Of a stretch of 64,000 nt of DNA, positions 1-10,955 are shown in pieces. Under the pieces are notes generated by a model, which saw only the letters and a program-made list of their open reading frames with translations, searched no databases and was not told the origin of the DNA. The position numbers and the translations under genes were made by a program. Numbering within the stretch: position 1 is the stretch's first letter; the number at the start of each line of letters is the position of its first letter. The DNA is from Cinnamomum chago (taxonomy: Eukaryota > Streptophyta > Magnoliopsida > Laurales > Lauraceae): assembly GCA_038049695.1 (NCBI GenBank), contig CP142456.1:66925922-66989921 (forward strand), read 5' to 3'.

Positions 1-1117
1 GAGTTCATTACAAACTTATCACTAATTTTTTTGCGAAGCCTAATTGAAATCATCCTTCATCTGGTTTGCAAAATTAATTCTTTGAAAAATCAGAAAAAAC
101 TCCTTTAGATTGGGTTAGAAAATTGCATAATTTGCATCTCTTCATGTTTTACTCACTTACGAGTGATGAATCCACTACCCAAAAAAAGAGAGTCTGCGGC
201 AACTATGTGATTATTTTAACCAATCGAAACAGCATATTAAATATAAGAGATGTATTATATTTGATAAACATATTTAACAGCATATTAAATATAAGAGATG
301 TATTATATTTGATAAACATATTTAATGGTTGGAGAATTTCAAATTTATTTCAAAAAATCTAATAATAAAATATTTTTTTGATAGGTTAAAGGGACACTGA
401 CACTAAGTCACGACTTTTTACACAATATATATATGTGGGTTGTTGAAAGATGAGAGGGGCAGTTGCCCCCCTCTCCCATCCTTTTAACTATTAAAATTTT
501 CAGATTATCCCTTAAACCACTTGAATTTATTTCACATTACCCGAAAACCAAACAACCAACATATTTAGGAAGGAAAAAAAAAGTCTACATGTATACTAAA
601 ATGCGCGCATCTAGTGTCCATAATTGAGGCATTGCGAAATCAATGAACACAATTAGAGGTACAAAGTGATAAATGTAATAGTTTAGAAAACAATTTAAAG
701 TGATACACATAATAGTAGAGAAACAATGTGAAGTAGGGACATAGTTGAAGGATCAAATTGTAATTTATCTTAATTGATCATAGGCTCCCAGTAACATCAT
801 CTTGTTTCACAAAGATTATTTCCATATAAATGTTAGTGACGCATGTAAATTGTCAAGAGTTAAAATATTTGAATGTACAACATGTTCAAATCAATCATTG
901 AGTGGACAAAATGAAATCAATATGATAGTGTAAGGGGTCAAAGTATAACTAACCCTTCCCCATTATTTGAAACTGAGATGAATTGCACAAATTCAGTTCT
1001 TTCAAATAAAATTTTGTCAAGTGCAAACATGCATAAGCTCTATAGAGAAGGATGACTAATGACCATTATTGTCTTACAATGCAACTCCAAAGACTGTAGC
1101 TTAAGTTTGCAATGAAG
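1..1117. other. Intergenic, 3' side of the O-methyltransferase gene
   Basis: AT-rich sequence with no credible coding exon on either strand. It contains the 48-bp tandem duplication listed separately. The part next to 1118 is the 3' flank and probable 3' UTR of the minus-strand O-methyltransferase gene. No clear transposon ends were seen. Confidence 0.6.
231..326. repeat. 48-bp tandem duplication
   Basis: Two adjacent 48-bp copies (231-278 and 279-326) differ only at the last base. The unit is AT-rich and starts AGCATATTAAATATAAGAG. This looks like a recent local duplication. Confidence 0.9.
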
Positions 1118-4100
1118 CTAAGGGTTTACCCTTTTATAGAACTCCATAACCCAACTGTTATAAGCACTGCATATGACTTCACAACCCGAAAATCCAGATT
1201 TTATCGCCAAGGCCTCGTATTCCTTCTTTGTCCGCTCTTTTCCACCAGGACATTGAACTAACATGAAAACATCTTGTTCGAAGACGATATGTGAGGAAAC
1301 ATTATTCTCAGGAGCCTCGGGGAGAATTGATTCTACAATAATCACCTTTCCACCATGATCAGGGAGAGCTTCCCAACAATTCTTGAGAAGCTTTAAGCAA
1401 TGCTCATCACTCCAGTCATGGAGTATCCACTACAAATTACAAAAAACACCAGATTCAGACTTACTAAAGCAGAACGAGGAGAGTATCATTGAAGGTTGAG
1501 TTCTGCCAGGAGAAATAATTTAAAGAACAGCATAGTAAGTGTAATTTTGCTAAAATCTATTTTGTAAAACCACTTGATATCAAACTCTATTTGTTATTCT
1601 TTAATCATGTAAAACAAGCTTATATATATTCTAAGATGAAAAGGTTTCCTAATAGGGCTGAAGTCACATGTTATGGAACTAAGATGAAAAGTTTTCCTGA
1701 TAGGACTGAAGTCACATGTTCTACTACTAATTTGAACTCTACATCCTTAGTGTTGCTTGAACAAGTTAAAAGTTCACATGAAAAAAATTTAGAGTCAAGA
1801 ATGTGGCGAAATAACTCTGCTAACGCAGAACAAATTCAATTACATTATTTTCATCTCAATGATACTTCTCTCAACTGATTCCTCGATAGGGGACTTGGAT
1901 TTCCACTTTTTGATGTAAATTCAAATTAAAAAGTTCTTACTTTTTTTCATTTTTTCCGAATAAAGCATTAGTTACCGATTAACATAGAATAGGCACTGGA
2001 AGGGTAACAATCTCTCACCTTCATAAAAATAGCATCACCTTTTGGAACGCTAACAAACATGTCTCCCCCAACATGCTCCACTCCTAGACCATAATAGATC
2101 AATTTGTAAGTCATAGCTTGCATTGCATCAAATAGCCCAAAACAATTAAAAAACAACACTACACTAAATCAAATAGGTGGGAGAAAATAAAAAATCAACA
2201 GTTGGATAGGAAACAATGGTCGTTTGCCAGCAGAATACGTCCCAACTAGCCAGAGCAATTATATCTAATGGATAGGAAAGACACTGTCTTGGTAAACCTC
2301 CTGCCTTGTATATGTTAGTGTAATGCACTGTAAAATTGAATTCAACGCCTAAATTATCGGGAAAAACAATTGACTTTGGTGTTTGGATTTAAGCTACGGA
2401 AACAGTCTCTCCACACGCACAGATAAGATTATGTACATCAACCTCTCCCAAACCCACAACTGACGTGGTGAGACTAGTGTACTGGGTTGACATTTTTTAA
2501 GAGAAAAAAGAAGCAGGAAATTTCTAGTGAACAAAGTAGGGGGTTGACTCAATACCTGAATAAGATAGGGCATTAGCTAAAACATGAGGCAAATCATAAT
2601 TAATGCCTTTAAGATGAGGATACTTGGAAGTGATGATATTGAGAGTCACTCCAATGCCACCACCCACATCAACCAACACTTTGAGGCCTTCAAAACCTTT
2701 GTAAATGTCAAGGATCTTCCTCATGATCAACGTCGTGTGATGCGACATTGCCTGGTTAAATACCCCATTGAACCTTTGGTCTGTTCCCGGGTATTCAAAT
2801 ACAGCCATTCCATAAGCCCTGTTAAATGGAATTCCCCCTTCGAGTATAACATCATTCAAGTGGTACCTAAGACCAATAACCATAGAGTGAGCCTATGAAG
2901 ACATATAATCCGCACCAAAAAATGAAGAAAACTTATGATCATGGATATAGCAGGTCTCCAAAGTACATTCAGAGTGAAACTCCATAAGAAATAATATATA
3001 TCATCATTATTTGATCAAATTATAATTTTGAGGTGGGCGATGTTTTGTAAACATGTTTGATTCAACAATGAACTAACTAATCGAGGATCCATATTTGCTT
3101 CGGAAAAAAAAAAAAAAAAAGAAATCAAGGATACAGATTATCACAATTTGTGCAATGGGAATGAACGTAAACTGCATGTAAACAAAATCTTCAGTAAAAA
3201 GTACAATCAGAATGACACGACACAAGAAATTTTAGCCTTTTGATGGAGAATAACTACCCTTTTCATAGATTCACAAATCATTTTGTATGTTGAATTTTGA
3301 GTAATGAATTTTGGCAGTATGATAATAATTGGTATGAAATCAAGTAAGTTCTAGGCCCAGTATGCTTATTAAGTCATGCCTAAGTGTTGTTTAGGAATCT
3401 AAAAACTGATGCAGAGCAGAGTACCATAGTTATCATCTTGTGAAAGTAATCCAAGACATCTATGCTTTAAAAATGGATTGGTGTTCCTACAGAACTAATT
3501 CTCTAAAATTCTGTAAGAATTATTCATCCATCACAAAGTTAACATATTTTCTAGGACCCACTTGCACACGTTAACATGAATTTTGGGCAGGTGATCTAGT
3601 ACGGAAGAAACTAAAAGAACAAAAATAGAGGATCTGTTATCCTTTTTTTTTTTTTTTTTCAAAAAATGATCTTGGAGGTTGTGTAATGCTTACTCTCAAA
3701 CTCTTCATTTACACAGTAGTGATATTCTTTGTTTCTCTCTTCATCTTTGGATTCTTATCTAATGATCTTGGAAGTAATCTTGGACGTGAAGAATAAAATA
3801 AGAAATCAGTTTTCCTTGCTTGATTTTTGGTCCTGATTAGTTTGCATCTCAGAAAACAGTATCCGAAAACTGTTTTTAGTGTTTTTTGTGTTGCAAAACT
3901 TGTTTGATAATATGATTCCAAAAACAATTTTACGGAATAGAAAACATTAAAACCTGTTTGAACAGTAACCCAAAAAATAATGAAAACATATATGTGATGG
4001 TTGTGGTGGTGGTGGTGGTGGTGGTGGAAGTGTGGACGTGATGGTGGTGATGTGGTGGATGTGGTATTAGTGTCGGTGGTGTGGTGTGGTCTGGTGTTGG

Positions 4101-6455
4101 TGGTGTGGTGGTTAGTGGTGGCAATTTTAACCTATTACCCATTAACCCGCCCATAAATAAATGGGTTGGGTATCTATATTAATTAGTGCGGGTTCTAAAT
4201 GGGTTGGGTAATATGATTTATTTTAATTAAGCGGGTTAATATGGATTACTTATGGGTACCCACTGAATTGAGTATTTCTTTTTCTATTATATAACACAAG
4301 TAATAAAATCAAATAAATATACTAACGTACCAAAAAAACACACACACACATACACTCATACACTAAAAAATATATACACATATATAGTACACAAAAATAA
4401 ACAAACACTAATACACCAGACCTGTGACCCACGGCCAACCCGACCCATGATCCACGGCCAACCCGACACACGACTGAACCGACCCATGAATTGACCCGAC
4501 CAGTGCTTTATGGTGTGTTAGTATGTGCGTGTGTGTGTTTTGGTGTATTGAGTGTTTGTGTGTATTTTGGTGTATAAGTGTGTGTATATTTTGATGTACG
4601 TCAATGGGTTTAATCCAACGCTTTATAAACCCAACCCATCATAACCCATTTAATACGTGAGTGAAAAATGAATTGGATTTATTTTGACTCACCCATTTAC
4701 CACCTCTACTACTGTGGTTTCTCTTACCACAATTACACACTCTCAGTTGCCACAACCCAACAATTCCAACTTTCACCCAGCACCACTCAGCTACCCACTG
4801 CCAATATTCAAAAACACAAAACAATCAAACCAAGTCAATGAAACCCTCACAATTGTTAGACTTCAAATTGCAAAATTTAATTGAATCAAAACTAGAAATA
4901 TCGCCTCCCATTCATTTCCCAAAAAATCCTCAACACCACCCATGCCTCCTATTGCCACATTAAGGCACTCTCTGCAATAATCCAATAATTCAAACCTCCA
5001 CCCATTACCACTCAGTCATCAACTCCCAAAATCCAAAAGCACACTACAATAATCAAACCCATAGGAATCTCATATTCCAAGTCCTTGAATTCAGATGAAT
5101 CAAAAAATGAAATTGAAATTCTCCAAATTTGATAGTGCTGAAGACAGTAATATTTTGGGTTGTCTTCGACCATGACAATGAGGATGGTCTGCGCCAGAAT
5201 TGGAGGAGCTTTCATGTGCAGACGACATTAAGAGGGCTATTGGGTTTTTCGGAAGAGAGGTTGAGGAGGATGGTGCGATGGTAGAGGTTGATAAAGAGGC
5301 AGCAGTGACAAAAGTTGATTAAGAGGCAGAAGCGTTCTGTCGGAGGTCTGGCAATTTGGCAATTACGGTTTCCAGATACATTAAGGGTTTTGGGGTGGGG
5401 GGACACTGCAAAAAAGTACAAGTACGGAGTGACAAAATATGACACTACTCACTTAACACGACAAGAACACAACATGAAATGATTAATAAACAAATCGGGT
5501 ATTGGTGAAGTTAATCAAAAGAAATACACAACACGACTCGTTTATATACCTGTTATACACAATACGAACCCAATATGACACAACTCGTTAGACACAAATT
5601 AATAAACGAATTGAGTATGGATGGACTGCTTTTGACGCGAACCCGCTAAAATCCGACACGAACCCATTTCACCCGAAACAATTGATAGACTTAGATACAA
5701 CTACCATTTATGACTTTTTTTCATTTTTTAATAAGTTTATTTGAGGGTATATTTGTCCATTTAAAATTTTATTTTTAGAAAACAATTATTTCACATGTCT
5801 TGGGTAGTGCTTGTGTTTCAAGCTCCGTTAAACTATATGAAATTTGTTTTTTCAGTATGAGGGGTTAAGTGCAACCAATAATAGTTGAGGGAGGTGATGT
5901 GCAACTCACCCTAAGTTCAAGGAGACTATATAATTTGTCCAAAAAAACAGAGTTTTGGTCCTTAAGCTTCTCCTCTTCCAACAATGGAGGTTCTCTCTCT
6001 CCCCCCACCACACCCCCCCCCCCCCCCTCCTGCTTTCCTTTCAAGACCAAGGCTGCCAGATTATTTTTATCCCCCTCTTTCGTTTGTTTTCATTATATTT
6101 ATTCGCTAAGGAGTGACAACTTCTGCCAAATTAATTGGCAAGTCATGGGCTATGGCAAGGAGTGACGTACTGCCATGAAGATGTCAGGTGAAGAGTCATG
6201 AGATGCAATGACTGATAATTATATTTTGTGCCCACCTGCCATGACCGATGTGAGCTAAATAGTCATGGGCTGCAAAGACTGATAATCATATTCATTTTTT
6301 TTTTTTGGCCATAATTTATTCAATCTCTTAAAATTAATTTAACGTAAGCTAATTTAACCTCGGTATTAAATATAATCAATATTATACTAGTCGGACTCGT
6401 TCTCATGATTCAATGGTTATGTCTGTTTGTTCCTCTGAGTTGTCGATGTTTTTGA

Positions 6456-6490
<35 letters not shown>

Positions 6491-7833
6491 CAGGTTTTCC
6501 CAGGGTCGTCATGCTATTTTTGTAATTGTCAAGGGTTCCCCATGTCAATTGGTCAAATGTTAGGGTGTGTGGATGAAATTTACTCAAAATCTAAACAAAC
6601 CCTACTTAAAATCTTGATTAGATTTTGATTGGATATGAGTATCAATCTAGCTTTGGGTATGAGATGGAAGCTAATGGGTGCAATGGTTGAATTTTGTATT
6701 CTCAGGGGTCTCCATGTCAATTGGTCAAATGTCAAAAGAGTGTGAATGAAATTTACCAAAATACAAAACCAAACCCTCCTTAAAAAGTAAAAGAGTAAAA
6801 ATTAAAAATAAAAAACAATAAAAGTACTATTAAAAAAATGATACAGTGGCTAGAGAGGTGAGCTGCGGATCTAGGAGGCAGGGCACCCCAAGTTTCAAAA
6901 AAACCCTTTAATATTGAATAAATAGAATTTTTTAGGGCGAATTATATTTTGAACCCTGAGAAATTTAAGAACATTCACATTGTATTCTAAAATATTATAT
7001 TTTTTGTATTACATCCTCAATACAATAAAAATATTGCAATGTAATCCTTCTTCTGTTAATTTTTGTTATTCCTTTTGTCAAAATCAACTCTGTTGATGTT
7101 TAAAGAATGAGTAAAGGACAATATTATAATATTTTTAACACATTGACAATAGAATATGAAAATTTTCTCCTTTTGAGGATGTAAAATAAAAAAACTTCAA
7201 TATTTTGGAGGTAAGATTTCCCCAATTTCTGAAGTCATTGTTTCAATTTGACCCATCCTGGTTTTCACTACATTGGATTCAAAATCCAATGCAATTCGAC
7301 ATTTTCTTCAATACTATATTTTTTTGAGAAACAAAGAAAATAAAATTATAGGATTAATTTCCCAAACAAAAACAAAGAATAAATGGCACAATAAAACCTT
7401 ACCAGCTCTCCATGAGGACCTTGTCATGGTGCAACAAAAACAAAGGTCCCGCAGACCCACCATCCTGATTCTTCCTCAAGAACTCGCATATGGGTCCCAC
7501 ACCGTACAGTCTCTGCACTTCACCATTCTCTCCGGTCCGTAATTGGCACCGTAAGACATCATAACTCGCCAGAAGCCTTAACATCCGGTCCAGAAGAACC
7601 GGTGCGTCGGGGTTGCGGGTGGGGAGATGAGCCGCGATCTCGGAAGGCAAGAGGTACGCGCCGTTGCCCGCAGCGGAGATGGCATCGATGAGGTTGAGCT
7701 CCAGAGCTGATTTTAGGGCCATTGGAAATATCACAGCGTTGGCTAGCCGGACTGCCTGTTTGCCCACCTCTTCTTGGTCGTCGTGTGGGTGATGAGGGGT
7801 AGTGTCTGTTGGGTTTGTTTGTGCAGTACTCAT
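1118..7833 (-). CDS. Caffeic acid 3-O-methyltransferase-like protein (COMT family), 4 exons, 372 aa
   Basis: S-adenosylmethionine-dependent O-methyltransferase of the plant COMT family, which methylates phenolic hydroxyls of phenylpropanoids, flavonoids or alkaloid precursors in the cytosol. Exons on the minus strand are 7833-7403, 2866-2556, 2083-2019 and 1429-1118. Every junction has GT..AG, the phases agree and the joined frame is open for 372 residues, normal for the family. Exon 1 carries the N-terminal dimerisation domain starting MSTAQTNP. Exon 2 carries the SAM-binding motif LVDVGGGIG. Exon 4 starts [11 protein letters not shown] with the catalytic-base His at about 273; the two supporting Glu are at about 302 (IVES) and 334 (PGGKERT). 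Several substrate-pocket positions differ from lignin COMT: the usual MNQDK reads LHHDK, FEYHGTD reads FEYPGTD, and AHNPGG reads VQCPGG. A specialised paralogue is therefore more likely than the lignin enzyme. Intron 1 is 4.5 kb and repeat-filled. It could be poorly expressed, but no coding lesion is visible. Confidence 0.9.
4000..4130. repeat. GGT/GTGGTG microsatellite
   Basis: Perfect (GGT)n at about 4000-4027 that degrades into GTGGTG/GGTGTGGT units up to about 4130. It overlaps the left end of the neighbouring hAT-like relic. Confidence 0.9.
4113..4708. mobile_element. hAT-like non-autonomous element (relic)
   Basis: The left end reads TAGTGGTGGCAATTTTAACC. The right end, read in reverse, is TAGAGGTGGTAAATGGGTGAG. 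This matches the TAGAGGTGGCAA(A)TGGGT-type ends common in plant hAT elements. The interior repeats GGGTTGGGTA and AACCCATTTA motifs, typical of hAT subterminal DNA. No coding sequence is present. An exact 8-bp TSD could not be confirmed because the left end lies in a microsatellite. Confidence 0.5.
6461..6489. repeat. AT dinucleotide microsatellite
   Basis: Uninterrupted alternating AT of about 28 bases inside intron 1 of the O-methyltransferase gene. Confidence 0.95.
6519..6784. repeat. Degenerate direct repeat, about 88 bp, two copies
   Basis: The segments at about 6519-6607 and 6699-6784 share CATGTCAATTGGTCAAATGT followed by GTGNATGAAATTTAC and a tail AAACCCTNCTTAAAA. They are separated by about 90 bp. 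No TSD or terminus was seen, so this is a diverged local duplication. Confidence 0.7.
6933..7235. mobile_element. Foldback MITE candidate
   Basis: The left arm contains AAAATATTATATTTTTTGTA and then TTACATCCTCAA. The right arm, reverse-complemented, contains AAAATATTGAAGTTTTTTTA and then TTTACATCCTCAA. The arms face each other around a 100-bp centre. No coding potential. Ends and TSD are not resolved, so this could be an ordinary diverged inverted repeat. Confidence 0.4.
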
Positions 7834-8050
7834 TTTGTGATGCTTTGGTTGAGGTGGTGAATGAGAGTTTATACTGGAAGGGGAGAGAGAGAGAGGTTGT
7901 GGGTTTTTAACTTGTTACCAGGATTTGATAGTACCAGCATCTATGTATACATTTTTTTTAGTATTAAGTACAAGTTTAAATATTAGAAAATGTTACATAA
8001 CTCAAATAAAGTTTAAAAGTTAAAACTCAAATAATGTATACATTGATTGA
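7834..8050 (-). promoter_or_regulatory. Proximal promoter region of the O-methyltransferase gene
   Basis: Region upstream of the chosen ATG at 7833. Two TATA-like strings occur on the minus strand: TATAAA at 7873-7868, too close to the ATG for a normal 5' UTR, and TATTTAAA at about 7980-7973, a better distance. A CT-rich stretch (CTCTCTCTCTCTCCCC) lies between. Neither box is proven. Confidence 0.3.
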
Positions 8051-8579
8051 TATGTATTTGAGTTCTATTTGGGTTGATTTTAATATTTTTTCATGTCTTC
8101 AAGTTCAATTCTAAGAAAATTTTAAATTTAATTTTTTTAAACTTTTACCCTTAAGTCTTTTAAGGCCTCTCTGTCTTCATCCTCTTAAGAAAAAAACAAT
8201 AAAATTATAGTTTGAGAGCAATCAATTGAAGAACATTACCATGATAAATTAAGATGGTAATTGCAAAGATAAAGAGAGTCGTGATGGCTGAAGACCTGGT
8301 TGGTAGAGTCGTGGACCAACCGGTTCAAAAAAGTAAAAAGGAGGAAGTTTTGGCCACTGGACTGGGGGTTGAGATAGGTTCCAAACCCATGTGGTCGAAC
8401 CAGATCCCTCAGCCTCCACACAGAAAGTTACCTCAGACATCGAAGGCTATGGTAAGACATAAGCTGACACATGAACCTTGTCTCCAAAAATGGACTGCCA
8501 CTTGGCATCCCCTGATACAGTCTGACACTGACGGTTATCATCTGATGAATCACTTATATACTTCAAACACAATGAAGGA
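8051..8579. other. Intergenic, no recognised feature
   Basis: Sequence between the O-methyltransferase promoter and an LTR-like segment. A 116-codon open frame at 8254-8604 has no recognisable motif and runs into the LTR, so I do not call it a gene. Confidence 0.5.
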
Positions 8580-9036
8580 TGTCAGTACTGTCAACAAAAA
8601 TTAAGCAACACTTAACAATACATGATTATCAGTAATAATGACTACTTAGGCTATCTCTTTACTCAAACCAACTTATAGATACCTCTCATCAATGAAAGGA
8701 AATGATAGGCAACAAGAGATGAAAAGAAAACACTGGCCATTAGGTCACTAATCCTTTCCACTCACACACACTATTCTTACAATTGACTACTTCACCTATT
8801 GACTTGGGCATCAGAGGTGATTCGGCTGGTACCACACTAGTGCCCTATTCTCTTAACCTTTCTTGATAAGTTCTGATGCTACTCAAAATTTGGCCAAGGT
8901 TGAGCTCAGTCCTTCAGCTCGGCCATCTAAATTTGAGTCATGCAGCTCATTACAAACAGCCAGAGACACTCAGGTCGGCTCCCCCTGGGCAATAATACCC
9001 TTACGGGAACAGCAAGGATGACAACTGGCACCCACC
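8580..9036 (+). mobile_element. LTR of a Ty3/gypsy-type element with primer-binding-site-like sequence
   Basis: The segment 8580-9023 starts TGTCAGTAC and ends GGATGACA, giving the TGTCA/TGACA inverted ends of an LTR. Two bases later, TGGCACCCACC at 9026-9036 resembles the TGGCGCCCACC-type primer site of Tat/Ogre-like gypsy elements. The phrase GACTTGGGCATCAGAGG at about 8801 is typical of the U5 region of such LTRs. No gag or pol follows, so this is a truncated remnant. The family call rests on memory of LTR style. Confidence 0.5.
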
Positions 9037-9482
9037 AAAAAGCTATGCATAAACCGCAATGGTCCTGCATTCAGGCAAGAGAGCCGAAATCGCCTAAGTG
9101 CTATCCACAGTAATTGCATAACAGACGCATCCGTTACAAAGAAGATGCAAGGATCACGTCAGGAAATCAAGATTTCGGCTGAAATGGAATTTTACGTAAG
9201 TAGTTCTTTTTACTTTTTTACACATATACATTTTGTATTTCTTATATTTTCACAAAATATAATTCCAAAAAAATTACTATAATGGATTAAATCTATATTT
9301 ATTACTTTTTCTATTTTTTACTTATATATGTATATATATTATGTTACATTTTCCCCGAAATGTAATTCCGAAAAGTTTCGCCGAAATCCTGAATTGGAAA
9401 CTTTTCATTTTACAGGCAAGAGCAAAATGAGGTCCGAAATGATATTAATATTGAGAAAGTTTCAAGTGCATTTATTTCTCAC
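9037..9482. other. Non-coding, possible leader of the gypsy remnant
   Basis: About 450 bp with no open frame of note. GCCGAAAT/CCGAAAT motifs recur (about 9084, 9353, 9383, 9433). The first part may be the untranslated leader of the preceding LTR element. The rest is AT-rich and unassigned. Confidence 0.4.
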
Positions 9483-9650
9483 CATAGGGTGAGGGACACT
9501 TCTATAATTGAGAATTTTCAAGTACAAAAGTTACTTTTCAAGTCCATAGGGTGAGGGAATTTTCAAATGCAAAATTTACTTTTCAAGTCCATAGGGTGAG
9601 GGAATTTTCAAATTCAAAATTTACTTTTCAAGTACATAGAGTGTGGTACA
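9483..9650. repeat. 45-bp tandem repeat, about 3.5 copies
   Basis: The unit starts ATAGGGTGAGGGAATTTTCA and ends ACTTTTCAAGTCC. Two middle copies are nearly identical. The first carries an extra ACTTCTATAATTGAG segment and the last is partial (ATAGAGTGTGG). Confidence 0.9.
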
Positions 9651-9686
9651 AGTCCTTGTCTTCGCGTGCAAAAAGGGAAGTGTCCT

Positions 9687-9766
9687 CGTGAGAGATAGAT
9701 GCACTTCAAACTTCCCCAATAATTATCGTGAGAGATAGATGCACTTCAAACTTCCCCAATAATTAT
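9687..9766. repeat. Exact 40-bp tandem duplication
   Basis: The copies 9687-9726 and 9727-9766 are identical, starting CGTGAGAGATAGATGCACTT. Perfect identity points to a recent event, or to an assembly duplication. Confidence 0.95.
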
Positions 9767-10302
9767 TATGTTAGGAGTACAATCGAAAGATCTAATGTTC
9801 TCTATCTCCAAAAATCCACAAGCCAATATGCCCGAGGTATTGGCCAAGGCAGAGAAATACATCACTGGCGAGGAAGCTTTCCTCCCAAAAGTGAAGAGCT
9901 CTACAACTCATAAAGAAAAGGAAAAGAGAAAAATAGACCAAAGTCCAACAAGGACAAGAGCCGAGTGTTGGAACGAAAATCCCAAGAACCATTGACAGCG
10001 CGTATGTATCGAATACCAAAAATTTTCCTTTAAAACCTACAAGGCGGAATTAGGGTTTACCTTAGAGATCACTCTAGTGTGATCTCGTCTCAGCACGAAC
10101 TTCTGTCGTATATCCCCCAACGTCAGAGACCGGATGCAGAGTGGGCTATCAGAACCTCTCAACTTTTGCTCTCCCTTTCATTTCAGCCTCTCTCAAAAAA
10201 GGCGAGCAAAGAATAGATGCTGAATTAGAGAGCCTAGACGTCTACATATAGACTTCGACAGAAACCCTAGAAATAAGTCATTATCGATCTCATGACCCTT
10301 AT
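9767..10302. other. Non-coding stretch between repeats
   Basis: Contains a 75-codon open frame (9768-9995) without recognisable motifs. Text around 10040-10140 (GCGGAATTAGGGTTTACC..., GATCTCGTCTCAGC) reads like untranslated transposon or LTR sequence. No termini found. Confidence 0.4.
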
Positions 10303-10311
10303 CTCAAAATT

Positions 10312-10458
10312 GGAAGAGGAGACGAAACGGGAGCCGCCACATGCGGGGGCGGAGGAAAGAAAAGTCACTTTTTCTTTCCGCCGCCACCTGCGTGGCGTCC
10401 TCTATTTCGTCCAAACTGAGGATCCCTGTTTGGACCCCCTGTTTGGGGATCCGGATCC
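10312..10458. mobile_element. Foldback Mutator-like MITE, family member 1
   Basis: 147-bp element flanked by an exact 9-bp TSD CTCAAAATT (10303-10311 and 10459-10467). It starts GGAAGAGG and ends in the complement of GGATCCGG. The interior has inverted GC-rich arms: CCGCCACATGCGGGGGCGG on the left and CCGCCGCCACCTGCGTGGCG on the right. The right side has GTTTGGAC/GTCCAAAC palindromes shared with the element at 12683-12848. A 9-bp TSD with inverted arms fits Mutator-like MITEs. Non-coding. Confidence 0.8.
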
Positions 10459-10487
10459 CTCAAAATTATATTCGAGCTCCTTAATAA

Positions 10488-10875
10488 TCTCCCCACATTA
10501 TAATATATTAAGCTAGGAGGTTTTGCCTTTGATTTTGACCGTCGGTTATAATTTTAACCGGCGGTTATGCAACTACCCACTCATTTTTTTCATTAAACCA
10601 CTCATGTTTTAATTGTTCCTATATAACTATACCCTTTTTGGTCGGTTATAATTTTAAGGGACGGTTATGTAATTACTCATGCAACCAACCACTCATTTTT
10701 CTATCAAATCACTCATGTTTCACTTATTCCTAGTAACTATACCCTTTTTTTGTTTCAATTTCTCAATTTCTATTTTATCCAACTTGTCTATTGAAAGATG
10801 AATTTTTTTTTAATATGTGATTATTTATTTTGCAGTGTAGGGAGATACCGTGCTAAGCACGGGCTATTGCGCTAG
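10488..10875 (+). mobile_element. Short non-autonomous Helitron-like element
   Basis: Starts TCTCCCCACATTATAATA after an A and ends ...GCGCTAG followed by T, the A|TC...CTRR|T arrangement of Helitrons. A 6-bp-stem hairpin CCGTGC-TAA-GCACGG (10848-10862) sits 13 bp before the end, as expected for a Helitron 3' terminus. The interior has two diverged copies of a segment of about 100 bp (from about 10541 and from about 10640), each starting GTCGGTTATAATTTTAA. It is 388 bp with no Rep/helicase, so non-autonomous. It lies 20 bp from the preceding MITE's TSD. Confidence 0.7.
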
Positions 10876-10955
10876 TTTACGATTACAGATGTCCTTCACT
10901 TAATTAAATTGCTGACAATTAATTTGATTGACTTCTTCTATTCCTTGAGACCTTA

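Larger units (their letters stand above)
2867..7402 (-). other. Large intron 1 of the O-methyltransferase gene
   Basis: 4,536-bp intron between clean splice sites (donor at 7402-7401, acceptor at 2868-2867). It has no coding exon. It holds poly-A/T runs, a GGT microsatellite, a hAT-type relic at 4113-4708, sequence rich in AACCCG/CGAACCC motifs at about 5400-5700 that resembles degraded hAT subterminal DNA, a 15-base C run at 6013-6027, an AT microsatellite, an 88-bp direct repeat and a foldback at 6933-7235. Introns in this gene family are usually a few hundred bases at most, so this one has been inflated by insertions. Confidence 0.8.

Noticed and set aside
8254-8604. 116-codon plus-strand open frame as a gene
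   Set aside because: No motif, and its end lies inside the LTR that starts at 8580.
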